Positions 1 through 8,590 of a stretch of 64,000 nt of DNA are shown in pieces. Both the position numbers and the translations under genes were made by a program. This DNA comes from Lentimonas sp. CC4 (lineage in GTDB: Bacteria; Verrucomicrobiota; Verrucomicrobiia; Opitutales; Coraliomargaritaceae). The notes under the pieces were generated by a model, which worked only from the letters and a program-made list of their open reading frames with translations, was not told the DNA's origin and ran no database searches. Within the stretch, counting starts at the first letter, position 1; each line of letters starts with the position of its first letter. The stretch lies in the NCBI RefSeq assembly GCF_902728235.1, contig NZ_CACVBO010000002.1, positions 248,001-312,000 on the forward strand, written 5' to 3'.

Positions 1-1905
1 AGCGGTAGTGAGCTCACATCGGGGGCACTCGAACAAAACGGTTCCGGCACGCTTGTTCTTAATGCAGCGAACACATATACTGGTGCGACTACGATCAGCG
101 CAGGCACGTTGCAACTTGGTGACGGTGGCACGACTGGCTCGCTCTCTACGAGCAGCGCGATCACGAACGCTGGCACGCTGGCATTTAATCGCTCAAATAC
201 GGTGACTCAAGGCACTGACTTCAGTGGCAGTGCACTCACTGGCATCGGTGGAATCACGCAGAACGGTTCCGGCACACTTGTCCTCAATCAAGCTAACACT
301 TACACTGGCACGACTACACTCGCTGCTGGGGTTTTACAGGCCGACATTGCTGACATAGCAGCTACTTCAGGTGCGTTGGGTAACGGTGGAGACATCACCT
401 TTACCGGCGGCACGCTTCAATACACTGCTAACAGCGCAGGCACTGACTACAGCTCTCGTATCACCGGTAGCTCGGCGATGTCCTTCGATACCAACGGACA
501 GGACGTCGTGCTCGCTTCTTCGCTCCTCGGCAACACTGGGCTGACAAAGCTCGGAGCAGGTCAGCTGACAGCCCAGTGGGACTTAAGTTATAACGGCATC
601 ACCACGGTCGACGAGGGAACCCTAGTGCTAGTCAGTAGCAGCGAATCGAATAAAAACTCGAATAGCACGGGTTTTCAAATCAACAACGGCTCAACGCTGA
701 AAATTGAGAAGGGCGTTTCAGGGCTCAGTATTGACACTGATACTTTCACATTCGACAGCGCGGGCGGTGGCACATTGGAAGTCAATGGATCTCAGGGGCT
801 CTGGCGCAATAACACGGTCGTGACCACCGGAGGTTTACAAAATACGTTGGCCGGCACTGCTTATCTCAACATGCAGAATACAAGGACCGCTTATTACGAC
901 ATTGCGGATGGTTCTGACGATTTTGACCTTCTGGTGTCGGTCGATCATGAGCGAGGATTCATTGTCAAGCGAGGCACCGGCACTTTGGCTCTCACCCACA
1001 TACACAACGACTTACTAGACACCAATACAATCACGATTGAAGACGGCGTTTTTGAAGTCGCCGATGCCGGGAGAATCAAACGCGGAAACTTTGGTGGCGC
1101 GGTGATTAACGACGGGGTCTATAGGCAGAACAGCACTGCTGACCAGACACTTTTCGGTGTTGTAAGCGGCACAGGTGCGATTGAGCAAACTGGCACAGGC
1201 ACGCTGACACTCTCCGGTGTCAACACCTACACTGGTAGCACGACTGTCAGTGCCGGCACACTTGTTGTGGCTGACGGCGGTAGTATCAACGCAACCAGCG
1301 GCATTACTGTCAGTTTCGCGGGCACCTTTGATTACAACTCATCCACCGCCCTGGCGGCTGCGATCAGCTTTACTGGCACTGGTAACACGCTGACTGGTTC
1401 CGGCACCATCGGCACTGCGGTCACTATCACAGATGGCAATATCCTGTCGGTCGGTAATAGCCCTGGCACGATGAACTTCGCAGCTGGTCTGGCATTGGAT
1501 GCGGGTAGTAGCACGATTGCTGAAATCGACGGCACTGCAGGTGCGGGTGTCGCAGGCGGACATGATTTCCACAATGTAACGGGTGCACTCGTCTACGGCG
1601 GCGATCTAAACCTCGTCCTTGGCTCCGGCATCCTTGCAGATGGCGCTTACTCTTGGGATCTGTTCGACTTTGGCACCGAGACCGGAACTTTCGCCTCAAT
1701 TGCCTTATCCGGTGACTATACTGGCAACCTGCTAGATGGTGATACAGATGGCATTTGGGATCTCGTAGATGGCGATAATACTTGGGTGTTTACTGAAACA
1801 ACTGGTATTCTAGGGCTGACGGTTGTTCCTGAGCCTAATGCCTACGCATTGTTGGCAGGTATCTTCGGTTTGACATTCGTAATGCTTCGTCGTCGCCGCG
1901 CTTAA
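1..1905 (+). CDS. Autotransporter-associated beta-strand repeat protein with PEP-CTERM anchor (5' partial)
   Basis: The frame is open from base 1, so the gene begins before the window; an internal TTG at 109 is not a convincing start. About 634 residues are visible. At least three autotransporter-type repeats (NGSGTLVLN..NTYTGTTT..AGTL) are encoded near 30-130, 250-330 and 1165-1280. They are rich in Gly, Thr, Ser and Asn, as in right-handed beta-helix surface proteins. The end has PEP (in VVPEPNAY), a hydrophobic span and RRRR, the signature of PEP-CTERM sorting to the envelope. It is probably a surface or extracellular-matrix protein. No catalytic motif is visible, and its link to the downstream polysaccharide genes is only positional. 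Confidence 0.85.
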   Translation, partial: SGSELTSGALEQNGSGTLVLNAANTYTGATTISAGTLQLGDGGTTGSLSTSSAITNAGTLAFNRSNTVTQGTDFSGSALTGIGGITQNGSGTLVLNQANTYTGTTTLAAGVLQADIADIAATSGALGNGGDITFTGGTLQYTANSAGTDYSSRITGSSAMSFDTNGQDVVLASSLLGNTGLTKLGAGQLTAQWDLSYNGITTVDEGTLVLVSSSESNKNSNSTGFQINNGSTLKIEKGVSGLSIDTDTFTFDSAGGGTLEVNGSQGLWRNNTVVTTGGLQNTLAGTAYLNMQNTRTAYYDIADGSDDFDLLVSVDHERGFIVKRGTGTLALTHIHNDLLDTNTITIEDGVFEVADAGRIKRGNFGGAVINDGVYRQNSTADQTLFGVVSGTGAIEQTGTGTLTLSGVNTYTGSTTVSAGTLVVADGGSINATSGITVSFAGTFDYNSSTALAAAISFTGTGNTLTGSGTIGTAVTITDGNILSVGNSPGTMNFAAGLALDAGSSTIAEIDGTAGAGVAGGHDFHNVTGALVYGGDLNLVLGSGILADGAYSWDLFDFGTETGTFASIALSGDYTGNLLDGDTDGIWDLVDGDNTWVFTETTGILGLTVVPEPNAYALLAGIFGLTFVMLRRRRA

Positions 1906-1929
1906 GCTGACTGACGCTTCAATTTTCCA

Positions 1930-1961
1930 AGGCCTCGGATCATTGATCCGAGGCCTTTTTT
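1930..1961 (+). terminator. Rho-independent terminator after the PEP-CTERM gene
   Basis: A 13-bp near-perfect stem (AGGCCTCGGATCA paired with TGATCCGAGGCCT) is followed by seven T. It lies 25 bases after the stop codon at 1905. Confidence 0.9.
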
Positions 1962-2062
1962 GTGGCTACGGATCTGGAGGACTTCAATTTCGGGGCAGAG
2001 AGCGCTACGATTCATCCTAGATTCAGGAGTTATACCAACATGCGACTAAAACTGGTAAAAAG

Positions 2063-2173
2063 GTTTAACCGCAGAGATCGCTGAGTGCGCCGAGGAGATG
2101 GGGAGGGCTGCGTGAAATGCTCTGCGTCAGCTCTCAGCGTGCTCTGCGATCTCTAGCGTAGCGGGCGGTTAAC
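2063..2173. repeat. Long imperfect inverted repeat (intergenic palindrome)
   Basis: The left arm starts GTTTAACCGC then GAGATCGC. The right arm ends with GCGATCTC then GCGGGCGGTTAAC. The arms pair over roughly 35 bases with mismatches, around a loop of about 30 bases. It resembles the other dispersed palindromes of this window in size and position between genes, but not in sequence. Confidence 0.6.
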
Positions 2174-2513
2174 AAATACAGCTGAAAAGTATTCACAGTG
2201 GTCTTCCCTTCGATGGCTACATACTACCAGAAAATGTCAAAGGATGGTATTAGAAGTCAGGAGTTAGTCCTTGGTGATGAAACTCTTACGAACGTATTCG
2301 CTGTCGCGCTACCGAGCGCAGCGACACTTATGATGCCCTTGGGTGCAACCGAAGGGCGAAGCCATTTGGTGATCGAAGATTCTTCATAAAACACTGATAT
2401 TCAGATTCTAACTACTGCCTTCTAGCTTCTGACTACTCTTTTAAGGTTCATGTCTGACTCGAGGTTTCATTGTCACGTCAGAGTGGATAAGGGTTTAATA
2501 GGCAGCTTCCAGC

Positions 2514-2747
2514 GTGAGACGAAGGGCTTTTACGCGGACCATAAGCGGTAGAAAAAACAGAGCCTTAGCGCAGTGCCCAGAGCCGCTGCGCGGGAACCGC
2601 TTATTGACGCTAATTGAACGCTTATGGGGAGAGGTGACTCGCCGGCGAGGTGAGGCGCACCTATTCAATGTGTATGTGCAGTTGGTGAGTCACTTTTTAC
2701 AAATCATGATGCGTGCGAGTATCGCATCCCGCTCGAAATACCTGTAA
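2514..2747 (+). pseudogene. Possible IS630-type transposase C-terminal scrap
   Basis: A 77-codon open frame contains LIERLWGEVTRRRG, then a hydrophobic stretch. This resembles the ...LNPIERLW..lkRR... block that carries the last acidic residue of IS630/Tc1 transposases. Nothing before it looks like the rest of a transposase, and no terminal repeats were found. If real, it is a decayed fragment; it may also be chance similarity. Confidence 0.3.
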
Positions 2748-2757
2748 AACTGCGCCC

Positions 2758-2804
2758 TATCCCGTAAAGAGGGGATATTCGTTGGGGCAATCGATTGATA
2801 CTAT
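2758..2804 (+). promoter_or_regulatory. Dyad promoter 1: TATCCC-N8-GGGATA, 21 bases, TACTAT
   Basis: Perfect dyad at 2758-2777 and a -10-like TACTAT at 2799-2804. It sits 48 bases before the ATG at 2852. The spacing matches the other dyad promoters of the window, and no -35 box is present. Confidence 0.7.
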
Positions 2805-2851
2805 GTAACATGCTTGGAGATCTCACTCCGACTGACTTTTAGAAACGAAAC

Positions 2852-3877
2852 ATGATGCAATCAAAATACGTAATAGCGGCCGTGCTGGCCTTAGGACTTT
2901 TTTCTGTGACCGCAAGCGCCGTGGAAGACTCCAAATTTGTAAAATCCCTCACTCCGGGGCCTTTTATTCTACCGTCTCCTGCGGGCACATGGACATGGGG
3001 CATGGCGCCGATCTATGACGAAGCGGGCAAGGTGCACATCTTTAACTCCATCATCGATAAGAAAGGGAAATGGACCACGCACAGTAAGATTGTGCATTGG
3101 GTCGCCGATCAGCCTGAGGGGCCTTACACGCTGCTGGGTGACGTCTTTGTCAGTGACATCGCCAGCTATCATAACCCTCAGATTTCTAAAGTCGGCGACA
3201 CCTACGTGCTAGTGTTTTTATTGAATCGTCACCAAGACGCGAATGGCTCCAAGCAAGAAGTCGGCATCGCGACCGCGAAGTCATTGACGGGGCCGTGGAC
3301 TGAAAGCCCGCACAACCCGGTTCTGAAAGCGACGGAGGCAAATGGTCAGCACGCCTCGAACCCGACCTTTGTTACCGCGCCAGATGGTTCATTCCGGATC
3401 TACTATAAAACGATGACGGAGCGCGAAGGTCAGATCTATCGTGAGATCTCATTGGCGACCAGCGACAAGCTCGAAGGCCCCTATGAGGTCTATGCTGAAA
3501 ATCCGCTGATTTCGTATGCGGAGCAGAAGATCGATATCGAAGATCCCTATGCGTTTTATTACAACGGCATGTATTATATGATCCTGGAGGATAGGCAGGA
3601 TGTGAAAGGCATGCTGGAAGGCACGCATACTGGTAAGGCACGTCCTGGCGGCCTGCGCCCAGGGTTGATCTATCAATCAAAGGATGGCCTCGACTGGGGC
3701 ATCCCTAAGGTCGGCTACCAAACCAACGAGATCTATTACGGGCACGAACTTGCGCGCAGTGAACGTCCCCATATTTTGTGGAAAGATGGCAAGCCGGATT
3801 ATCTATACCTCGCGTGCCATGATGACGATTCGACCGCAGGCTACATCCTCAAAATTGATGGTTGGGAAGGTGAGTAA
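2852..3877 (+). CDS. Exported beta-propeller glycoside hydrolase, GH43/GH117-like
   Basis: 341 residues with a signal peptide ending near ASAVED (about residue 24). The body repeats propeller-blade signatures: a hydrophobic strand, then GDTYVLVF, NPTFVTAPDGSFRIYYK and EDPYAFYYNGMYYMILEDR. This is the layout of five-bladed GH43/GH117-type enzymes. The acidic residues in the DIEDP segment (near 233-237) are candidates for substrate or catalytic contacts. It probably removes a terminal sugar from oligosaccharides in the periplasm. It is the first gene behind dyad promoter 1 and leads the sulfatase block. A relative lies at 37954-39003. The exact family and linkage cannot be fixed by eye. Confidence 0.65.
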   Translation: MMQSKYVIAAVLALGLFSVTASAVEDSKFVKSLTPGPFILPSPAGTWTWGMAPIYDEAGKVHIFNSIIDKKGKWTTHSKIVHWVADQPEGPYTLLGDVFVSDIASYHNPQISKVGDTYVLVFLLNRHQDANGSKQEVGIATAKSLTGPWTESPHNPVLKATEANGQHASNPTFVTAPDGSFRIYYKTMTEREGQIYREISLATSDKLEGPYEVYAENPLISYAEQKIDIEDPYAFYYNGMYYMILEDRQDVKGMLEGTHTGKARPGGLRPGLIYQSKDGLDWGIPKVGYQTNEIYYGHELARSERPHILWKDGKPDYLYLACHDDDSTAGYILKIDGWEGE

Positions 3878-3929
3878 GCTGGCATCGATGACAGTGGTCT
3901 CAAAGTAAATCTAACATTACTAAATTCTT

Positions 3930-5795
3930 ATGAAATTACCGATACTTTCTACGTTTGCACTGCTCTGTGTGAGTTCAATCACGGCTCAGGCAGTGTCGAA
4001 ACCAAATGTCATTATTTTTTACGTCGATGACCTTGGCTGGCAAGATGTGCAGCTCAATGATGTGGACGCACCGTGTCCCTACGAGACTCCGAACATTATC
4101 AAGCTCGCCGAGTCTGGTATGAATTTTACCCAGGGCTACTCGCCAGCTCCGTCGTGTTCGCCTTCGCGTGCGGGTATTATTACGGGACAGCATCCGGCTA
4201 AAATTGGCATGACCCACGTTCATCTTGGCGCGATGACACCAGCAAGAAAGAGCGAGTCGCTGATTGCACCGTATCTCCAGGACCCTCTCGATCTGAACCT
4301 CCTGACGCTAGCGGATGCGATGGCGGCCAACGGCTACCGCACTGGGCACTCTGGGAAATGGCACGTCGGCCTCAACGCCGCGAGTTATGGTTTTGAGGTC
4401 GTGAACCAAGAACGTGGCCCTCACCGTGGTATGGATGACCGCACCAAAGGCTTTGCGACCGCGGATGATAAGCAATATCCGCTCAGTAAGGAGAAGTTCC
4501 CTCCGTTGAGTGACAAGAAGCCAGAGGGCATTAGCTACCCATACGATGAGGTCACAGAGTCGGCGATTCAGTTTATGGACCAGAGCGGCGATCAGCCGTT
4601 TTTCCTTAACCTCTGCCATTGGATGGTGCACTGGCCTGTCTTGACGCGCAACGGCGAGTTGCTCGAATACTACTGCGACAAACTCGGTCAACCGTTTCCA
4701 CCTAAGCCAGGGGACATGTCGTTACCAGGCCAGCAAAACCCTTACTTCGCTGCCATGGTGACCACGGTGGACTGGAGCCTCGGGCGCGTGGTCGATTATC
4801 TCGAGACAACCGATGATCCTAGAAATCCAGGTAAAAAACTCATTGAGACGACCTACATCTTCTTCACCTCGGACAATGGCGGTGCCGAGAAGCACGGTAA
4901 GGAAGTCATCTCTGATAACGCGCCTTTGAAATACGGGAAGACGCATACTGAGGGTGGTGGCGTTCGTGTGCCAATGGTCATCTCAGGACCAGGGATTGCA
5001 CATGCCAGTCAGTTTGATGGATTAGTGAACCAGCTCGACTATTTCCCGACGATCCTTGAGTTGACTGACTCAAAGATTGCTAAAAAAGACTTTAAGGAAC
5101 TCAGCGGCCTCGACATTACACCTGTCCTCGAAGGCAAGTCACAACAGATCGTGGATGCACAAGGGAACGAGCGTGAGCACCTGTTCTGGCACTTCCCGCA
5201 CAATGGTATGGGTTCGATGAAGTCTGCGATTCGTAGCGGTGACTTTAAGCTCCATAAGCGCTATGCCACCAATGACTATGAGCTCTATCGACTCTACAAA
5301 GATGGTCAGCGCAACGACTTTGAGGAGGCCAATGATTTGGCAAACAATCCAGAGTTTAGTTCCGTGCTTGAGCGACTGAGTGCGACACTCGAAGCCGAAC
5401 TGGCAGCGAATCATGCCGAAGGCCCCTATTTGAATCCTGCTTTTTCTGGCAACAAGGCGCCGTCTGCGATCGTCTCAAAGTCGAAGTATGATCGCGGTAG
5501 CCGCCACGCCACGCTGTCTGTTAAACGCTCCGGGCCTGCCATTCAAAAGGCATACGTGATTTACCGTCCTGAAAATCCCGATGTGAAACACAGATATAAA
5601 GAAATGGTCAGTAAGCCGGACGATGCGAAATTGCCAGGGATGCGCGAATTAGCGACGATTAGTGCCGACGGATACCGTGTCAGTGCTGCGATACCCGCGA
5701 GCATCCCAGCCTATTGCTTTGCGATCATCGATTCGAATGGCTATATGCAGTATAGCGAAGTCGTGAAGGCACCGGGCGCTTCAAAGGGGCATTAA
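3930..5795 (+). CDS. S1-family sulfatase
   Basis: 621 residues. The signal peptide ends near AQAVS (about 22), followed by the metal-binding VDDLGW. The formylglycine motif CSPSR has its Cys near residue 76. GKWH (near 147), a paired-His segment NLCHWMVHW and SDNGG complete the type I sulfatase core. It hydrolyses sulfate esters after the Cys is converted to formylglycine. The last 120 residues form an extra beta-rich tail (from about 500), longer than in minimal family members. It lies 52 bases after the propeller hydrolase and 14 bases before the next gene, so it is probably co-transcribed. The subfamily is not assignable by eye. Confidence 0.93.
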   Translation: MKLPILSTFALLCVSSITAQAVSKPNVIIFYVDDLGWQDVQLNDVDAPCPYETPNIIKLAESGMNFTQGYSPAPSCSPSRAGIITGQHPAKIGMTHVHLGAMTPARKSESLIAPYLQDPLDLNLLTLADAMAANGYRTGHSGKWHVGLNAASYGFEVVNQERGPHRGMDDRTKGFATADDKQYPLSKEKFPPLSDKKPEGISYPYDEVTESAIQFMDQSGDQPFFLNLCHWMVHWPVLTRNGELLEYYCDKLGQPFPPKPGDMSLPGQQNPYFAAMVTTVDWSLGRVVDYLETTDDPRNPGKKLIETTYIFFTSDNGGAEKHGKEVISDNAPLKYGKTHTEGGGVRVPMVISGPGIAHASQFDGLVNQLDYFPTILELTDSKIAKKDFKELSGLDITPVLEGKSQQIVDAQGNEREHLFWHFPHNGMGSMKSAIRSGDFKLHKRYATNDYELYRLYKDGQRNDFEEANDLANNPEFSSVLERLSATLEAELAANHAEGPYLNPAFSGNKAPSAIVSKSKYDRGSRHATLSVKRSGPAIQKAYVIYRPENPDVKHRYKEMVSKPDDAKLPGMRELATISADGYRVSAAIPASIPAYCFAIIDSNGYMQYSEVVKAPGASKGH

Positions 5796-5809
5796 TTTCG
5801 AGTGGAACT

Positions 5810-6979
5810 ATGAAGCGCATATATCGAAAACTAATGTGTGCATGTGTAGCACTCCTGATCACACCCGCTTTATTGCCAGCTGAGACTTTGTTAGATCCGT
5901 CCAGTCATGGATCGGCCGCGAGCTCGAATGTCACTTGGAGCCATTGGGATCGTGTGCCGGTCAATATTCACTTTGGCAAAACCAATGGAGATTTGACCGA
6001 TGCAGAGATTGATTTTCTCGCCTCGTATGATGGTTGGGTCATCTTGGAGAAAAGACATGGACTGGAAGTGCACGGTAGCACGGAAGCCGGGATCGCGGAT
6101 ACGGCTAGGCGCCTGAAGCAGCGCAACCCGAACGTCAACGTCCTCTTTTATCTGAATTCCTTTATCAACTGGCCAGGCTACGACTGCTATGCGACCTATC
6201 AGCCAGAGTGGGACTTACGCACGCCTGAGGGCAGTGTCGTTTTTAAGACGGAAAATGTTGCGCGGCCAGACCCGTCGAATCCGGAATTTCGTGAATGGTG
6301 GTCGCAGGTCATCGCAGATCAAATGAAGGATGGTTGGATCGACGGGGTCTTTGTGGATGCTTTGCCTCAAGTGCTCCATGAGCGACTAGCATCACAGCTC
6401 GGCGACGCAAAGGCGCTCGCAGTCGTCGCGGGTGTGCGTGATATGATCGCATTGACGAAGCAGAAGATTGGGGCTGATAAGATGATTTTGGCGAATGGCG
6501 CACGTGGTGAGGATTACCGCGAAATTCTAGAGTGGCCGGGTCTGGACGGGATCATGATCGAGCACTTTGATGAGTTTGGTAGTCACGATCCTGCCACGAT
6601 TAAAGCGGATCTCGAAACGATTCAGCTGGCGGCGGATAAGGGAAAATTTGTAGTGATCAAGGCATGGCCGGGGTTCGCCTGGAATGACTCGGCAATGATG
6701 AAGCGGCCGCGCGCGGAATTGCTAACAATCGCTCGCGAGCGGATCACTTTCCCGCTGGCTTGCTTTCTCGTCGCGGCCCAACCGGATTCGCAATTTTGTT
6801 ATTCGTGGGGGTATCGTGAAAAGCACGGGATGTTGGATGCCTACCCTGAATTTAAAAAGCCACTGGGGCCGCCGGAAGCGGATGCCGTGTGGGATGGCAT
6901 GACCGCCACGCGCGAGTTCAAGCACGCCTCGGTGTGGGTGGATCTCACTTCCAAAGAGGCGCGCATCGATTGGCACTAG
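5810..6979 (+). CDS. Putative TIM-barrel glycoside hydrolase (GHL15-like)
   Basis: 389 residues with a signal peptide (cleavage near LLPAE). The body has the order of a (beta/alpha)8 hydrolase: VNVLFYLNSF (strand), GWIDGVFVDALPQ (an Asp-rich strand end typical of catalytic acids), KMILANGARG, LDGIMIEHFDE and FVVIKAWPGF. It resembles the hypothetical glycosyl hydrolases related to GHL15/GH114; no activity can be inferred. The C-terminus ends in FKHASVWVDLTSKEARIDW, a pattern shared with the paralogue at 60189-61343 (FQHASVTVDIEQETSEIVW). It lies between two sulfatases in a close gene run. Confidence 0.6.
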   Translation: MKRIYRKLMCACVALLITPALLPAETLLDPSSHGSAASSNVTWSHWDRVPVNIHFGKTNGDLTDAEIDFLASYDGWVILEKRHGLEVHGSTEAGIADTARRLKQRNPNVNVLFYLNSFINWPGYDCYATYQPEWDLRTPEGSVVFKTENVARPDPSNPEFREWWSQVIADQMKDGWIDGVFVDALPQVLHERLASQLGDAKALAVVAGVRDMIALTKQKIGADKMILANGARGEDYREILEWPGLDGIMIEHFDEFGSHDPATIKADLETIQLAADKGKFVVIKAWPGFAWNDSAMMKRPRAELLTIARERITFPLACFLVAAQPDSQFCYSWGYREKHGMLDAYPEFKKPLGPPEADAVWDGMTATREFKHASVWVDLTSKEARIDWH

Positions 6980-7013
6980 TTTAAAACGAGTCACCTACGA
7001 TACTAAGAACAAG

Positions 7014-8570
7014 ATGAATGTTTTAACAAAATACCGGTGGAGTAGTTACCTATTCCTGGGCCTTCTCTGCGCTACTGGGCAGTCCACTGCGGAGAGCTTG
7101 TCAGGCAGTCGGCCAAACATCATTATAGTGATGACGGATGATCAGGGTTACGGAGATTTGAGCTGCAATGGGCATCCGTATATCAAGACGCCTCATATCG
7201 ACAAACTGCGTGAGCAGAGCACACGGTTTGAGGATTTTCATGTGAGTTCCAGCTGTGCGCCGACGCGTGCCGCAATCATGTCCGGCGTGCATCCGTTCAA
7301 GGTGGGAGTCACTCATACCATTTTTAGCCGCGAGCTCATGGCACTGGATCAGAAGATCCTGCCTCAGATCATGGGAGAGGCTGGCTATGCGACTGGACTT
7401 TTTGGGAAATGGCACTTGGGCGACGAAGATCCTTACCAGCCGCACATGCGTGGTTTCGATGAGTCCTTGATCCATGGCGGCGGGATTGCGGGAGCCAGTG
7501 GGATTCGCACCAACGGATCCTACACGGACATGCTGATCCGGCACAACGGCCAGTTCGTCCAGACCCACGGCTTCTGCACCGATGTATTCTTCGGGCAGGC
7601 AATGAATTGGATGAAGGCGCAGCACGATGCAAAGAGGCCCTTTCTGGCCTGCATCTTTCCGAATGCCCCTCACGGGCCGTGGAGCGCTCCGGAAAAATAC
7701 ATTAAGCTGTATGATACGATCGAAGATCCGTCGGATGCGCAGAAGGCGGGATTCTTCGCGATGATCAGCAATATCGATGACAACATGGGCTTACTGATGG
7801 AGAAGCTTGAGCAGTGGGGCATGGAGGAAGACACCCTCCTAATTTTCATGACGGACAACGGTTCGGTCGCCAGTTCGGTTTACAATGCTGGCATGAACGG
7901 TGGTAAGACCAGCGTGCATGAAGGCGGTTCTAGGGTTCCGTTCTTCATTCGTCTACCTGGTAAAATCGAGGCGGGCCGCGATATCGATACGTTGGCTCGG
8001 CATTTTGATCTGCTGCCGACTTTTGCAGACTTGGCGGGTGTGGATACCCGCACGTTACAAACCGATGGAAAAAGCCTGTTGCCATTGTTGGAGGATCCGA
8101 ATGCTCAGTGGGAGAAACGTATGATGTTTTTCCATAAGGGCCGTTGGGGAAATCCCGATTCGAAGCATGCAAAGCACCGCAGGAATCCGGGCGCGGACAA
8201 CAACAAATTTCTGAGCTTTGCTGCGCGTGACGAGCAGTGGCGTTTAACAGTCAACAAGGGGATCGATAAGGATCTGGAGCTTTTCGATATTACGGAAGAT
8301 CCCGGCGAGAAGAACGACGTCGCAAAGGAACACCCAGAAATCGTCAGCACGATGATGGAAGCCTACGGAGCGTGGTGGGATGTATGCCGTCCACTAATGA
8401 TCAATGAAGACGCCGACATCACCGTGAGCACGATTTGCTGGCCCACCTACCTGCGAGAGCAAAAGAAACACGGCGGTGTGCCCGATCTGTTTATTCCAGG
8501 GGTGCAGCTTGATCTGCAAGTCGTGCCAATTGGCAGTAAAGCGAAGGCAGGAGCTTCTTCGGCGAAGTAA
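7014..8570 (+). CDS. S1-family sulfatase (CAPTR type)
   Basis: 518 residues. The signal peptide ends near STAES (27), followed by [11 protein letters not shown]. The formylglycine motif is CAPTR (Cys near 81), with Thr in place of the usual Ser. This keeps the Cys-x-Pro-x-Arg core used by maturases. [20 protein letters not shown] and MTDNGS follow. It is very close to the sulfatase at 47128-48642, with the same lengths between motifs and a nearly identical HGGGIAGxSGIR loop. The C-terminus is variable and basic. It is probably in one transcription unit with its neighbours. Confidence 0.92.
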   Translation: MNVLTKYRWSSYLFLGLLCATGQSTAESLSGSRPNIIIVMTDDQGYGDLSCNGHPYIKTPHIDKLREQSTRFEDFHVSSSCAPTRAAIMSGVHPFKVGVTHTIFSRELMALDQKILPQIMGEAGYATGLFGKWHLGDEDPYQPHMRGFDESLIHGGGIAGASGIRTNGSYTDMLIRHNGQFVQTHGFCTDVFFGQAMNWMKAQHDAKRPFLACIFPNAPHGPWSAPEKYIKLYDTIEDPSDAQKAGFFAMISNIDDNMGLLMEKLEQWGMEEDTLLIFMTDNGSVASSVYNAGMNGGKTSVHEGGSRVPFFIRLPGKIEAGRDIDTLARHFDLLPTFADLAGVDTRTLQTDGKSLLPLLEDPNAQWEKRMMFFHKGRWGNPDSKHAKHRRNPGADNNKFLSFAARDEQWRLTVNKGIDKDLELFDITEDPGEKNDVAKEHPEIVSTMMEAYGAWWDVCRPLMINEDADITVSTICWPTYLREQKKHGGVPDLFIPGVQLDLQVVPIGSKAKAGASSAK

Positions 8571-8590
8571 TAATAATTAATCTTAAACTG

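Larger units (their letters stand above)
1962..2851. other. Non-coding gap of about 890 bases
   Basis: No convincing intact gene. It holds a long inverted repeat (2063-2173), a possible transposase scrap (2514-2747) and a promoter dyad (2758-2804). The short open frame at 2198-2389 has no signal, motif or protein-like composition. The stretch near 2400-2445 has short near-repeated words (CTTCTGACTACT-like) of a kind also seen near 61590-61620. Confidence 0.6.

Noticed and set aside
2198-2389. Small gene of 63 codons
   Set aside because: No signal peptide, conserved motif or ribosome site; the region contains low-complexity repeated words.
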